The notes beneath the pieces were generated by a model. It was not told the DNA's origin. It saw only the letters and a program-made list of their open reading frames with translations, and ran no database searches. A program made the position numbers and the translations under genes. From Chryseobacterium sp. JM1 (GTDB taxonomy: Bacteria; Bacteroidota; Bacteroidia; Flavobacteriales; Weeksellaceae), in assembly GCF_000737715.1 (NCBI RefSeq), contig NZ_JPRN01000003.1, positions 310,001 through 374,000 on the forward strand: 64,000 nt of DNA, in the 5' to 3' direction. Below, one piece after another: positions 10,535-17,748 of this stretch; within the stretch, counting starts at the first letter, position 1, and each line of letters starts with the position of its first letter.

Positions 10535-11125
10535 ATGAATGCTTTAATTATTATCGATGTACAGTATGATTTCTTACCGGGAGGCTCTCTGGCCGTTAAC
10601 CAAGGTGATGAGATTGTACAGACAATCAACGATTTACAGTCCAAATATGATTTGGTGGTCGCTACACAGGACTGGCACCCGAGAGGTCACAAGAGTTTCG
10701 TTACGTCTCATCCGGGGAAAGAACCGTTTGAAGAAATATCCTTAAATGGGCTGAACCAGGTATTGTGGCCCGAACACTGTATACAGGGAACAAAAGGAGC
10801 AGAGCTGGTTCCGGAACTTTTAACAAATGCTGTTGAGGCTATTTTTAGAAAAGGAATGGATAAAGAAATTGACAGTTACAGTGGCTTTTTCGATAATGGC
10901 AGAAAAAAATCCACAGGTATGGCTGATTATCTTAAAGGACGTGGAGTTACCGAAGTAGCCGTTTGCGGAGTAGCCGCCGATTATTGTGTGTACTATACAG
11001 CCAATGATGCGCTGGACTTAGGTTTTAAGTCAAGTATTATAGAAAGCGCTTCCAAACCGATAGATCCCGAAAGATATGCAAGGATGAAGAAAGACTTCCA
11101 GGCAAAAGGAGGAACTGTTATTTAA
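10535..11125 (+). CDS. pncA: Nicotinamidase
   Basis: Isochorismatase-fold amidase converting nicotinamide to nicotinic acid in NAD salvage. The 196-aa protein has the catalytic Asp8 in IIIDVQYDF, a metal-binding segment ATQDWHPRGHKSF, and the nucleophile Cys151 in VCGVAADYCV. The context TQDWHP plus GVAADYCV separates it from generic cysteine hydrolases and supports the nicotinamidase call. It is a single-gene unit, with its own promoter and a terminator at 11211. Confidence 0.93.
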   Translation: MNALIIIDVQYDFLPGGSLAVNQGDEIVQTINDLQSKYDLVVATQDWHPRGHKSFVTSHPGKEPFEEISLNGLNQVLWPEHCIQGTKGAELVPELLTNAVEAIFRKGMDKEIDSYSGFFDNGRKKSTGMADYLKGRGVTEVAVCGVAADYCVYYTANDALDLGFKSSIIESASKPIDPERYARMKKDFQAKGGTVI

Positions 11126-11210
11126 CGGTTGATGTTTTCCTGAATATTTATATAATGTAATATGAGGAATTGGTTTTGGCTGATCAGTCATGTTCCGCTA
11201 GAAAAATAAG

Positions 11211-11237
11211 ACCTTCAAATTAATTTGGAGGTTTTTT
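11211..11237 (+). terminator. Terminator after pncA
   Basis: Imperfect stem ACCTtCAAAT / ATTTGgAGGT followed by six T, 85 bp downstream of the pncA stop. Confidence 0.75.
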
Positions 11238-11402
11238 ATTTTCATCATCCGGATCTTCCGCTTTTCATTTCCGTTTCTGTATTCAGGATGCAAAAATTCC
11301 ACGAATGTACAGCCAATAAAAAACAAAAATGTCAACATATGTTGAATGTTTTAAAAATGTTGAAATCTACATTTGCTCTGTTAATTCAATACAAAAAATA
11401 TC

Positions 11403-11888
11403 ATGAAGCGTATCATATTCAACCTTTCTGCATTCTGCTTAGGATGCCTTGCCTTTTCTCAAACTCATACATCCTCTGTCATCAACAAAAACCCCAAATC
11501 CCTTTTTGATCCCACTCCGTTTGCTTTTTCTCATGCTACCAGCCATGATGGGGAAGGACAGTATGTATTTATATCCGGGCAAAGCGGTGGAGAAGGTTTG
11601 AAGCATAGCCTTTCTGCAGATTTCAGAACTCAGGTGAAGTGGTCTCTGAAAAATTTAGAAACAGTGCTTTCGGAATATGGATTAGGGGTTAATGATGTCC
11701 TTAAAATCACGATCCTCATCGTTGATCATGATCAGGAAAAACTTAAAATATGGACGGAAGAAATGCATACAACATGGAAAGACCATACGTTCCCGGCCAG
11801 TACTTTAATTCCTGTCCCTAAATTGGCACTGGATCATATGCAGATCGAAGTGGACGCTGTTGCTTTCATTAAAAATAACAGATATTAA
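11403..11888 (+). CDS. Exported Rid-family (YjgF-like) protein lacking the key Arg
   Basis: A Rid fold: GEGQYVFISGQSGG, then VKWSLKNLETVLSEYGLG and QIEVDAVAFI at the C-terminus. The first 20 residues (MKRIIFNLSAFCLGCLAFSQ) form a signal peptide, so it is probably periplasmic, unlike cytosolic RidA. In RidA an Arg in the 'PARS' segment binds the imino acid carboxylate and is needed for 2-iminoacid deamination; here the aligned segment is PAST with Ser133 in its place. It is therefore unlikely to be a classical RidA deaminase; its substrate is unknown. The length of 161 aa matches a Rid domain plus signal peptide. Confidence 0.85.
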   Translation: MKRIIFNLSAFCLGCLAFSQTHTSSVINKNPKSLFDPTPFAFSHATSHDGEGQYVFISGQSGGEGLKHSLSADFRTQVKWSLKNLETVLSEYGLGVNDVLKITILIVDHDQEKLKIWTEEMHTTWKDHTFPASTLIPVPKLALDHMQIEVDAVAFIKNNRY

Positions 11889-12226
11889 CCAGAGTTCTGG
11901 ATAAGAGTCAAGAGTCAAGAGCCACGAACCATGAGTCAAAACTTCAGGTGTGTTTAAGGTTTAAGAGTTTCGGGGTGCGGGTTTTGGGTTGGAGAGTCGG
12001 AGGGTTTGAGTGTTTGAGTGTTTCGGGGTGTAGGTTTTGGGTTTTCAGATATATGAAATCTGACGTCTGAAATCTAATCACCATCTGAAAACTTCTGTCA
12101 ATGAAAAAATTCACCATTCACTTGCGAAGCAAAATTCACCCTTCACATTTCTAAATCTCAATCTCAATCTCAGCTCAAAGTCTCATGTCTGAAATCTGAC
12201 ATCTTGGCTCTTGGCTTTAATCACTA
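11889..12226. repeat. Low-complexity intergenic repeat, convergent gap
   Basis: Between the converging Rid-family and GlxA genes lies 338 bp made of recurring words: AAGAGTCAAGAGCCA, TTTCGGGGTG, GAGTGTTTGAGTGTTT, AAATCTGACGTCTGAAATC, TCAATCTCAATCTCA. The left end (AAGAGTCAAGAGCCA) and right end (CTTGGCTCTTGGCTTT) are inverted to one another, so it may fold into a long imperfect hairpin. The same words recur near 17.6, 32.4 and 50.8 kb. Confidence 0.7.
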
Positions 12227-13225
12227 TCACATCAAATCCTGAAAAAAACCGGATTCCTTATTAAATCTGGCTTTATAATCACTCGGTGAAAGGCCTGTTA
12301 ATTTTTTAAAAACATCTTTGAATGCTCTTTCATCACTATAACCCACTTCTTCCATAATTTCAAAAATACCTTTTCTGCCTCTTTCCAGTGCACTTTTTGC
12401 AGCTTCGATCTTCACTCGCTGCATATATTCAACAGGAGTATTGTGGGTGGCTTTAATAAAGCGACGGTCAAAGTTTCGCCGGCTTATGGCCAGTTGGGAA
12501 GCCAGTTTTTCAAAAGATATTTTTTCGCTGACATTCTGTTCGATATAACTTTGTGCCTTGATAATGACTTCATCATCATGGTTTTTCTGCGGCTGAAAAA
12601 TGGCAAAAGGGGACTGCAGGCTTCTACCCGGATCTATCTGAAAAACTTTTGAACAGTAAACAGCCGTTTCGCGGTCAAAATATTTCTCAACCAGAAGCAG
12701 TACCAGATTTAAAAATGAAAAAGCCCCACCATTGGTATATAACCCATGTCCGGCTAGAAGAAGCTTATCCGTTTGAAGATCGATGTTCGGAAAAAGTGCT
12801 TTAAAATCATTTTCAGCCTGCCAGTGAGTGGAGCAGGTTTTGTTATTCAATAATCCTGTAGCAGCGAGAAGAAATGCTCCGGTGCAGATGCTGGCTATTT
12901 CAGCGCCCTCTTTATATTGTTTCCTGATCCAGTCAATCAAGTCCGGGTTATCCTTGATCAGCTGAGCAAAACCTTTCGGATGGGAGATGGAAGGGATAAT
13001 AACCAGATCATGTTTTCTGACAGTACTTACATCAACCGGATTAAGGGAATAAAAACTGTTATTCTCTTTCAGTTCGGTCAATACACCTGCCACCCGGATT
13101 TCTATACCTGAGCTTTTCCCTGCTTTTCGCCAATACTCATTAGCTTCGGTCAGTATTTCCAGAGTTCCTACTACACTGCTCAGATTAACATTGCCCGCAG
13201 GAACAAGAATCGTTACTTGTTTCAT
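12227..13225 (-). CDS. GlxA-family transcriptional regulator (DJ-1/PfpI plus AraC HTH)
   Basis: A transcription factor with an N-terminal DJ-1/PfpI-like sensor domain (MKQVTILVPAGNVNLSSVVG; nucleophile-elbow region ASICTGAFLLAATGLL) and a C-terminal AraC-type DNA-binding domain (two HTHs, ending VGYSDERAFKDVFKKLTGLSPSDYK). I chose the ATG at 13225 (332 aa): a TACCTTTG promoter box lies at 13239-13246, so the upstream TTG at 13264 would precede the transcription start. It is divergent from an SDR-like gene and may control it. Confidence 0.92.
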   Translation of the reverse strand: MKQVTILVPAGNVNLSSVVGTLEILTEANEYWRKAGKSSGIEIRVAGVLTELKENNSFYSLNPVDVSTVRKHDLVIIPSISHPKGFAQLIKDNPDLIDWIRKQYKEGAEIASICTGAFLLAATGLLNNKTCSTHWQAENDFKALFPNIDLQTDKLLLAGHGLYTNGGAFSFLNLVLLLVEKYFDRETAVYCSKVFQIDPGRSLQSPFAIFQPQKNHDDEVIIKAQSYIEQNVSEKISFEKLASQLAISRRNFDRRFIKATHNTPVEYMQRVKIEAAKSALERGRKGIFEIMEEVGYSDERAFKDVFKKLTGLSPSDYKARFNKESGFFQDLM

Positions 13226-13238
13226 CCTTAATTTTTTA

Positions 13239-13246
13239 CAAAGGTA
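13239..13246 (-). promoter_or_regulatory. -7 box of the GlxA-family gene
   Basis: TACCTTTG on the minus strand, an exact TAnnTTTG match; GTTG lies 20 bp upstream as a possible -33. It fixes the start of the gene at 13225. Confidence 0.65.
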
Positions 13247-13317
13247 TGATAATGTGTTGTCCAAATCAACACGTTAAGTTGTCTATTTTACCATGTATTA
13301 ATGTTTGATATAGACGA

Positions 13318-13325
13318 TATCTTTG
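13318..13325 (+). promoter_or_regulatory. -7 box of the SDR-like gene
   Basis: TATCTTTG, an exact TAnnTTTG match, 40 bp before the ATG at 13366. Confidence 0.6.
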
Positions 13326-13365
13326 TCATGTTCATAAGAACACTAAATCAAAAACAAACAGAATT

Positions 13366-14157
13366 ATGTTATTAACAAAAAAAATTGCCATTATTTATGG
13401 AGCCGGCGGAGCTGTCGGAAGTACAGTAGCAAAAACATTTGCCCGGGAAGGAGCAAAGGTGTATTTAACAGGTCGTAACAAATCAAAAGTGGAGGCTGTA
13501 GCTGCTAGAATTAATGCTGCCGGTGGTTATGCGGAAGTTGCAGAAGTTGACGCACTTAATGAATCTCAAATCACAGACCATTTAGATTATGTGGTGAATC
13601 AGTCAGGAAATATTGACATTTCATTTAACGCAGTGGGTCTCCGCAATACAAAATTACAGGGTGTTGCATTGGTAGATCTTGATGTTGAAGATTTTATGGC
13701 TCCTCTTTTATCTCATGTACAGTCTAATTTTTTAACGGCGAGAGTAGCCGGAAGACATATGGGCGCCAATGGATCGGGAGTTATTATGACCGTTACGTCA
13801 AGCCCTTCAAGGGTAGCAATCCCGCATATGGGCGGAGTAGCGGTTGCGATGGCTGCTGAAGAAGCACTTATCAGAGATCTTTCCGCTGAATTAGGATCTA
13901 CAGGGGTGAGAGCGATAGGAATTCGTCCTGAAGGTATGGCAGACAGTGATACGATGGAGGAAGTATATGGACTTCATGCTAAAGCCAATGGTCTTTCCCG
14001 TGAGCAGTTTCAGGGGATCATCGAAAGAAATACGCATAGCAAACGTTTACCATTGCTTCAGGAAATGGCGGAAGTTGCTGCATTCATGGCTTCCGATCGT
14101 GCAAGCGGAATGACCGGGACTATTGTCAATATGAGTATGGGAACCATTGCCGATTAA
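13366..14157 (+). CDS. SDR-fold protein lacking the catalytic Tyr-Lys pair
   Basis: A short-chain dehydrogenase/reductase fold: the Gly-rich NAD(P) loop IIYGAGGAVGSTVAKTFA near residue 10, NIDISFNAVGL for the NNAG region, and VTSSPSR holding the catalytic-Ser position. Where SDR enzymes have YxxxK, this protein reads V158-AVA-M162, so both Tyr and Lys are missing. It may bind nucleotide without classical dehydrogenase activity, or use other residues. The C-terminal MTGTIVNMSMG is typical of the family. It is divergent from the GlxA-type regulator and ends in a terminator. Confidence 0.87.
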   Translation: MLLTKKIAIIYGAGGAVGSTVAKTFAREGAKVYLTGRNKSKVEAVAARINAAGGYAEVAEVDALNESQITDHLDYVVNQSGNIDISFNAVGLRNTKLQGVALVDLDVEDFMAPLLSHVQSNFLTARVAGRHMGANGSGVIMTVTSSPSRVAIPHMGGVAVAMAAEEALIRDLSAELGSTGVRAIGIRPEGMADSDTMEEVYGLHAKANGLSREQFQGIIERNTHSKRLPLLQEMAEVAAFMASDRASGMTGTIVNMSMGTIAD

Positions 14158-14170
14158 ATTATTTCAGCAC

Positions 14171-14209
14171 ATCCGGGTGTTGTACAGAATACGACACCCG
14201 GATTTTCTT
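14171..14209 (+). terminator. Terminator after the SDR-like gene
   Basis: Long stem with arms ATCCGGGTGT-tGTA / TACg-ACACCCGGAT, then TTTTCTT. It starts 13 bp after the stop. Confidence 0.85.
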
Positions 14210-14333
14210 AACCAACAGATTTCTTATTTCCGGAATTCAAAAATTGGATGCATCTGTCTTTTAATCCATAAGATGAACCAAAATCTTAATCTGAAAAATA
14301 TACAATCATCAAATCAATTTAAAATACAATATT

Positions 14334-15077
14334 ATGAATCAGTATCAGATATTTTACGACTTGCATTATCAGGCTCAGCCTTTGTTACTGGCCAATGCCT
14401 GGAATGTTAAAAGTGCACAGATTATAGAAAAAGCAGGATTCAGCGCCATCGCTACTTCCAGTGGTGCCATCGCCGATTCCTTGGGGTATAAAGATGGTGA
14501 GCAGATCCCTTTTGATGAGCTGCTTTATATAGTGAAAAGGATCAAGGCAAGCACGGGTATTCCGCTTACTGTAGATTTGGAGCGGGGCTACACCAATGAC
14601 CTTGACGTTCTTCATTCACATATTCAGCAGATGATAGATATAGGCGTGGCGGGCATTAATCTTGAGGATAATCAGGGCGAGGATATTTTCCTGGAAAAAC
14701 TGAAATCCATCACGAATTATCTTCATGAAACCAACCAAAAATTATTCATCAATGCAAGAACAGATGTGTTTGCACAAAAAATAGATCATCCAACGGAAAC
14801 CGTGATCAATAGAGCAAAGCTTTATAAAGATGCCGGAACTGACGGGTTGTTTGTGATCGGGTTAAAAGACACAGAGACAGTTAGAAAAATTGTTTCGGCT
14901 GTAGAGCTTCCTGTCAATGTGGTCGGTATTTCAGCCCTTTCATCTGTTGATGAACTTACTGACTGTGGCGTAAAGCGGATCAGTATGGCAGGTATACTAT
15001 ATGGCGCAGGATACGGGAAAATAGACGAAATTGTTCATTCTATAAAAAAAGAGAACTCGTTATCTCAGCTGTACTAA
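14334..15077 (+). CDS. Isocitrate lyase/PEP mutase-family protein
   Basis: A 247-aa (beta/alpha)8 barrel of the isocitrate lyase/phosphoenolpyruvate mutase superfamily. Visible motifs are LLANAWNVKSAQIIEKAGF near the N-terminus, ATSSGAIADSLGYKDGEQIP, the metal/substrate strand TVDLERGY, and GINLEDNQG. These match the small, carboxyvinyl-carboxyphosphonate phosphorylmutase-like branch whose members cleave or rearrange C-C or C-P bonds of 2-oxo acids; the substrate cannot be read from sequence. It stands alone on the plus strand, 176 bp after the SDR-like gene. Confidence 0.88.
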   Translation: MNQYQIFYDLHYQAQPLLLANAWNVKSAQIIEKAGFSAIATSSGAIADSLGYKDGEQIPFDELLYIVKRIKASTGIPLTVDLERGYTNDLDVLHSHIQQMIDIGVAGINLEDNQGEDIFLEKLKSITNYLHETNQKLFINARTDVFAQKIDHPTETVINRAKLYKDAGTDGLFVIGLKDTETVRKIVSAVELPVNVVGISALSSVDELTDCGVKRISMAGILYGAGYGKIDEIVHSIKKENSLSQLY

Positions 15078-15203
15078 ATACTTCAGTATAAAGATGACTT
15101 CATTTTAATAGCTGCAACTTGATATCACCATTATTTTTAATAGTTCGTGCCAGTCAGGTTGTAGCTATCTGTTTTGATGATCCTGTTTGGCCTTTAAAGA
15201 ATA

Positions 15204-15545
15204 TTATTTCTCAACAACAAAAGCTTTCAGTTCAGCCATTTGGCCATCTTCAAATCTCCAGATGTCGCAATAATCATATGCTATCCATTGGCCGTCTTCA
15301 TTAAAAAGGCTTATGATACCTACTGCGGTTACATAATCATCTTCTTCAATCATCAGTTCTACATTAAACTTTGGTGGTTTTTTGTAGGTATCAGCCATAT
15401 ACTGGCGTATTTCGTCTTTTCCTGAAAGTACCTGATCTCCCATGAATGTCCATTTAATATGTTCCATGCAATATGCAAGGAAGGTTTCATGATCACCCTC
15501 CGAGATCGCTGAATTGGCCTTCTTCAAAACTGTTTTATGATCCAT
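15204..15545 (-). CDS. SnoaL/NTF2-like protein
   Basis: A 113-aa NTF2-like cone-fold protein. The pattern is typical: an N-terminal helical segment (ANSAISEGDHETFLAYCMEHIKW, first 20 or so residues), a GDQVLSGKDEIRQYM turn and a C-terminal beta sheet with YDYCDIWRFEDGQMAELKAF. Such proteins are small-molecule-binding domains or isomerases; no function can be assigned here. It lies in the converging gap after the PEP mutase-family gene. Confidence 0.8.
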   Translation of the reverse strand: MDHKTVLKKANSAISEGDHETFLAYCMEHIKWTFMGDQVLSGKDEIRQYMADTYKKPPKFNVELMIEEDDYVTAVGIISLFNEDGQWIAYDYCDIWRFEDGQMAELKAFVVEK

Positions 15546-15755
15546 AAGATGTATGTTTTTAGGACCGGAAGATGGAAGAAGGAGGCTGGAAGTTACTGCA
15601 AGAACTTTTCATTTCTGACAACTATTGTAAAGTCAACAGTTTTCAAAAAGACACTAAGAACCAGAATATGGCTGTTCTTTGGACTTCAATACACTTTTCT
15701 TTCCTGCTTCCAGGTTTCTTTCTTTGAATATCGGTCAGGTACCAGCGAAAAAAAA
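15546..15755. other. Short intergenic stretch with repeat words
   Basis: Holds GAAGATGGAAGAAGGAGGC near 15567 and CTTCCAGG near 15716, resembling the purine-rich words of the dispersed intergenic family. No gene supported. Confidence 0.35.
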
Positions 15756-16115
15756 CTAGCTCAGCTGATAATTGGCAAGCACCAGGCTCAGAATAAAGTG
15801 AACATAATCCTGATCAGCTTCCTTTCGGTTGATCAGCTTATTTTTATAGTCATAAGAATTCAGAACTCTTACCAGTCTCTGGTACGTTTCGAAATGATCT
15901 CCCTTGATTTTTACCCTTCCATTGCCATCTCTTGTTTTAATGATTTCATTATCCAGAGTTCTGATTTTAAATAAGACGTAAGATAATTTAGGATGGAAAT
16001 TCATCTTTCCCACATATCTTTCAATTATATTAACCTTGAACGGATCAAATACGATTGTGTTAAATACAATATTGGAACCGGGTTCCTGTGTATTGAGCTC
16101 AAGTGTATAGTTCAT
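15756..16115 (-). CDS. Hypothetical protein (119 aa)
   Basis: Unrecognised. It is mostly beta then helical, without signal peptide or motif (NFHPKLSYVLFKIRTLDN; C-terminal DQDYVHFILSLVLANYQ). The start is supported by an exact TAAATTTG box 17 bp upstream. It is transcribed away from the S41 peptidase gene. Confidence 0.6.
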   Translation of the reverse strand: MNYTLELNTQEPGSNIVFNTIVFDPFKVNIIERYVGKMNFHPKLSYVLFKIRTLDNEIIKTRDGNGRVKIKGDHFETYQRLVRVLNSYDYKNKLINRKEADQDYVHFILSLVLANYQLS

Positions 16116-16131
16116 GAATTTTATTTTTATA

Positions 16132-16139
16132 CAAATTTA
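16132..16139 (-). promoter_or_regulatory. -7 box of the 119-aa hypothetical gene
   Basis: TAAATTTG on the minus strand, exact TAnnTTTG; 17 bp from the ATG at 16115. Confidence 0.55.
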
Positions 16140-16562
16140 CCCATAAGCTAAAATAAATCAAAGGAAAATAAAGATTAAAGCACAAAAGAAATTATTCTGC
16201 TCTGATTTATTGATATGTTTTTTTAAAATTTATATTACTTTTCCTGTATTTAATTCATATGCTTCGCACGGAATACCCTGATCACCAGCCAGAAATGACG
16301 TTCTGTTTCCTGTCATCGATAAAAAGGAGAGACGGTGTAAAATTGATGATAATTTTATGTTAATAATTGGAGTTGGTGGTGAAAAATTGAATTTTTGGGG
16401 TTGAAGTTGGAAAAGATGGACTATAATTTCGCTTTGAGCGTATTAAAATTCGACGGAGAAACGGCTTTTTTCCCGCAATTAAATTTAAAATAAATGGTTT
16501 TAAATATTTTTAATTTAATTATATTAGATTCTTAACAAAATTAATAACTACCAGAATAAAAC
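16140..16562. other. Divergent intergenic region
   Basis: AT-rich 423 bp upstream of the S41 peptidase gene. No clear TAnnTTTG box for that gene, no terminator and no small gene were found. Confidence 0.35.
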
Positions 16563-17591
16563 ATGAAAAAAATATTGATATTGCTTTGTATTTGCAGTTT
16601 ATCATTCTGTTTGAATGCACAGAAAGTAAAGACCTCACAGGATAGTATAAAAGTATTCTACGATAAATTACTGGTGATGTTAAAATCAGATTATCTTCTT
16701 AGAAAGGATGTAGACTGGAAAACTGTCGGTGATGAAACCAATCAGAATTTAACGAAGTACAGTGATTTTAAAAGTTCATTAAAGGAAACAGAGGTATTAT
16801 TTGGTAAAATAGGCGCAACACACTGCAAGGTTTTTTACCAGAATAAGCCCTATGGAACAACGGTAAAAGCATCAATAGATAATTTAAGCACCCAATGGAA
16901 AGAAAAATTCGCAACCAAACCTGGTTTTGAAGTGAAAGCCCTGAATGGAAATATTGGATATATTTTAATGCCGAATGTTACGTTCTTAGATTTCAGTTCT
17001 GAAAATGTTCATAAAATAGCTCAGTCTATGTATGACCAGATTGCTGATTTTAAAGCTAAAAATAAAACAAAAGGCTGGATTCTTGATTTACGCTTTAATA
17101 CAGGTGGGAATTCTTCTGCGATGCTGCTCGCTTTATACGATCTACTGGGTGATAATGATATTTGGGGTACCGTTGACCGTAATAAAAAACAGAATTCTAA
17201 GGTAAAGCTGGAAAAAGGAAACTACCTAAGTAATTCTAAAAAATCATCTTATATCAATCCTAAAGGAGAATTGCTCGACAAAGCGAAAGTAGCGGTCATT
17301 ACAGGTCCGTTAACCGCCAGTTCCGGAGAAGTGACGGCGTTAGCATTTAAAGGCAGACCCAATACCATTTTGATTGGAGAGCCCACCTTTGGAATGACTA
17401 CATCGAATGTTGATATCGGACTGCCTTTTGATACCATGCTGCTTTTAAGTGTAGCCTATGACAGCGACAGATATGGCAACTATTATGAAAAAGTCCTTCC
17501 AGACATCGCAGTTTCAAAACAGGACAATTTCAATGATCTGCTGGCCGACAAAAACATTCAGGAAGCGATAGGTTTTATATCGAAAAAATAG
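16563..17591 (+). CDS. S41-family C-terminal processing peptidase-like protein
   Basis: A secreted serine protease of the S41 family. The signal peptide is MKKILILLCICSLSFCLNAQ. The core has NGNIGYILMPNVTF, the conserved KGWILDLRFNTGGN segment and VAVITGPLTASSGE, where Ser253 of TASSGE aligns with the catalytic Ser, followed by LIGEPTFGMTT. No PDZ domain is obvious between signal peptide and catalytic core, so this is the short, tricorn/CtpA-like layout common in Bacteroidota. At 342 aa it is complete. It is probably periplasmic or surface-exposed. Confidence 0.9.
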   Translation: MKKILILLCICSLSFCLNAQKVKTSQDSIKVFYDKLLVMLKSDYLLRKDVDWKTVGDETNQNLTKYSDFKSSLKETEVLFGKIGATHCKVFYQNKPYGTTVKASIDNLSTQWKEKFATKPGFEVKALNGNIGYILMPNVTFLDFSSENVHKIAQSMYDQIADFKAKNKTKGWILDLRFNTGGNSSAMLLALYDLLGDNDIWGTVDRNKKQNSKVKLEKGNYLSNSKKSSYINPKGELLDKAKVAVITGPLTASSGEVTALAFKGRPNTILIGEPTFGMTTSNVDIGLPFDTMLLLSVAYDSDRYGNYYEKVLPDIAVSKQDNFNDLLADKNIQEAIGFISKK

Positions 17592-17748
17592 CGAGGCCGG
17601 GTTTGAGAGTCAATGGTGGGTTTTGCTTTGCTGGAACTAAGAATTAAGAGCCAAGATGCAAGACGTCAGATTTTAGACATCAGACATGGCGAAAAGCTCA
17701 AACCCTCCAACGCTCCGACTCTCAAACTCTCCAACCCGAAACCCGAAA
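17592..17748. repeat. Low-complexity intergenic repeat, convergent gap
   Basis: Words shared with the 11.9-12.2 kb element: AATTAAGAGCCAAGATGC, CGTCAGATTTTAGACATCAG, CTCCAACCCGAAACCCGAAA. GTTTGAGAGTC at the left is the exact inverse of GACTCTCAAAC at the right, giving a potential hairpin between the two converging genes. Confidence 0.7.

Noticed and set aside
11225..11509. 94-aa frame before the Rid-family gene
   Set aside because: Overlaps the terminator after pncA and the signal peptide of the Rid gene in another frame.
13226..13264. Longer start for the GlxA-family gene (TTG at 13264)
   Set aside because: It lies upstream of the TACCTTTG promoter box and adds no conserved residues.
15537..15974. 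145-aa plus-strand frame
   Set aside because: Antisense to the 119-aa gene, starts in repeat-like sequence and has no promoter.
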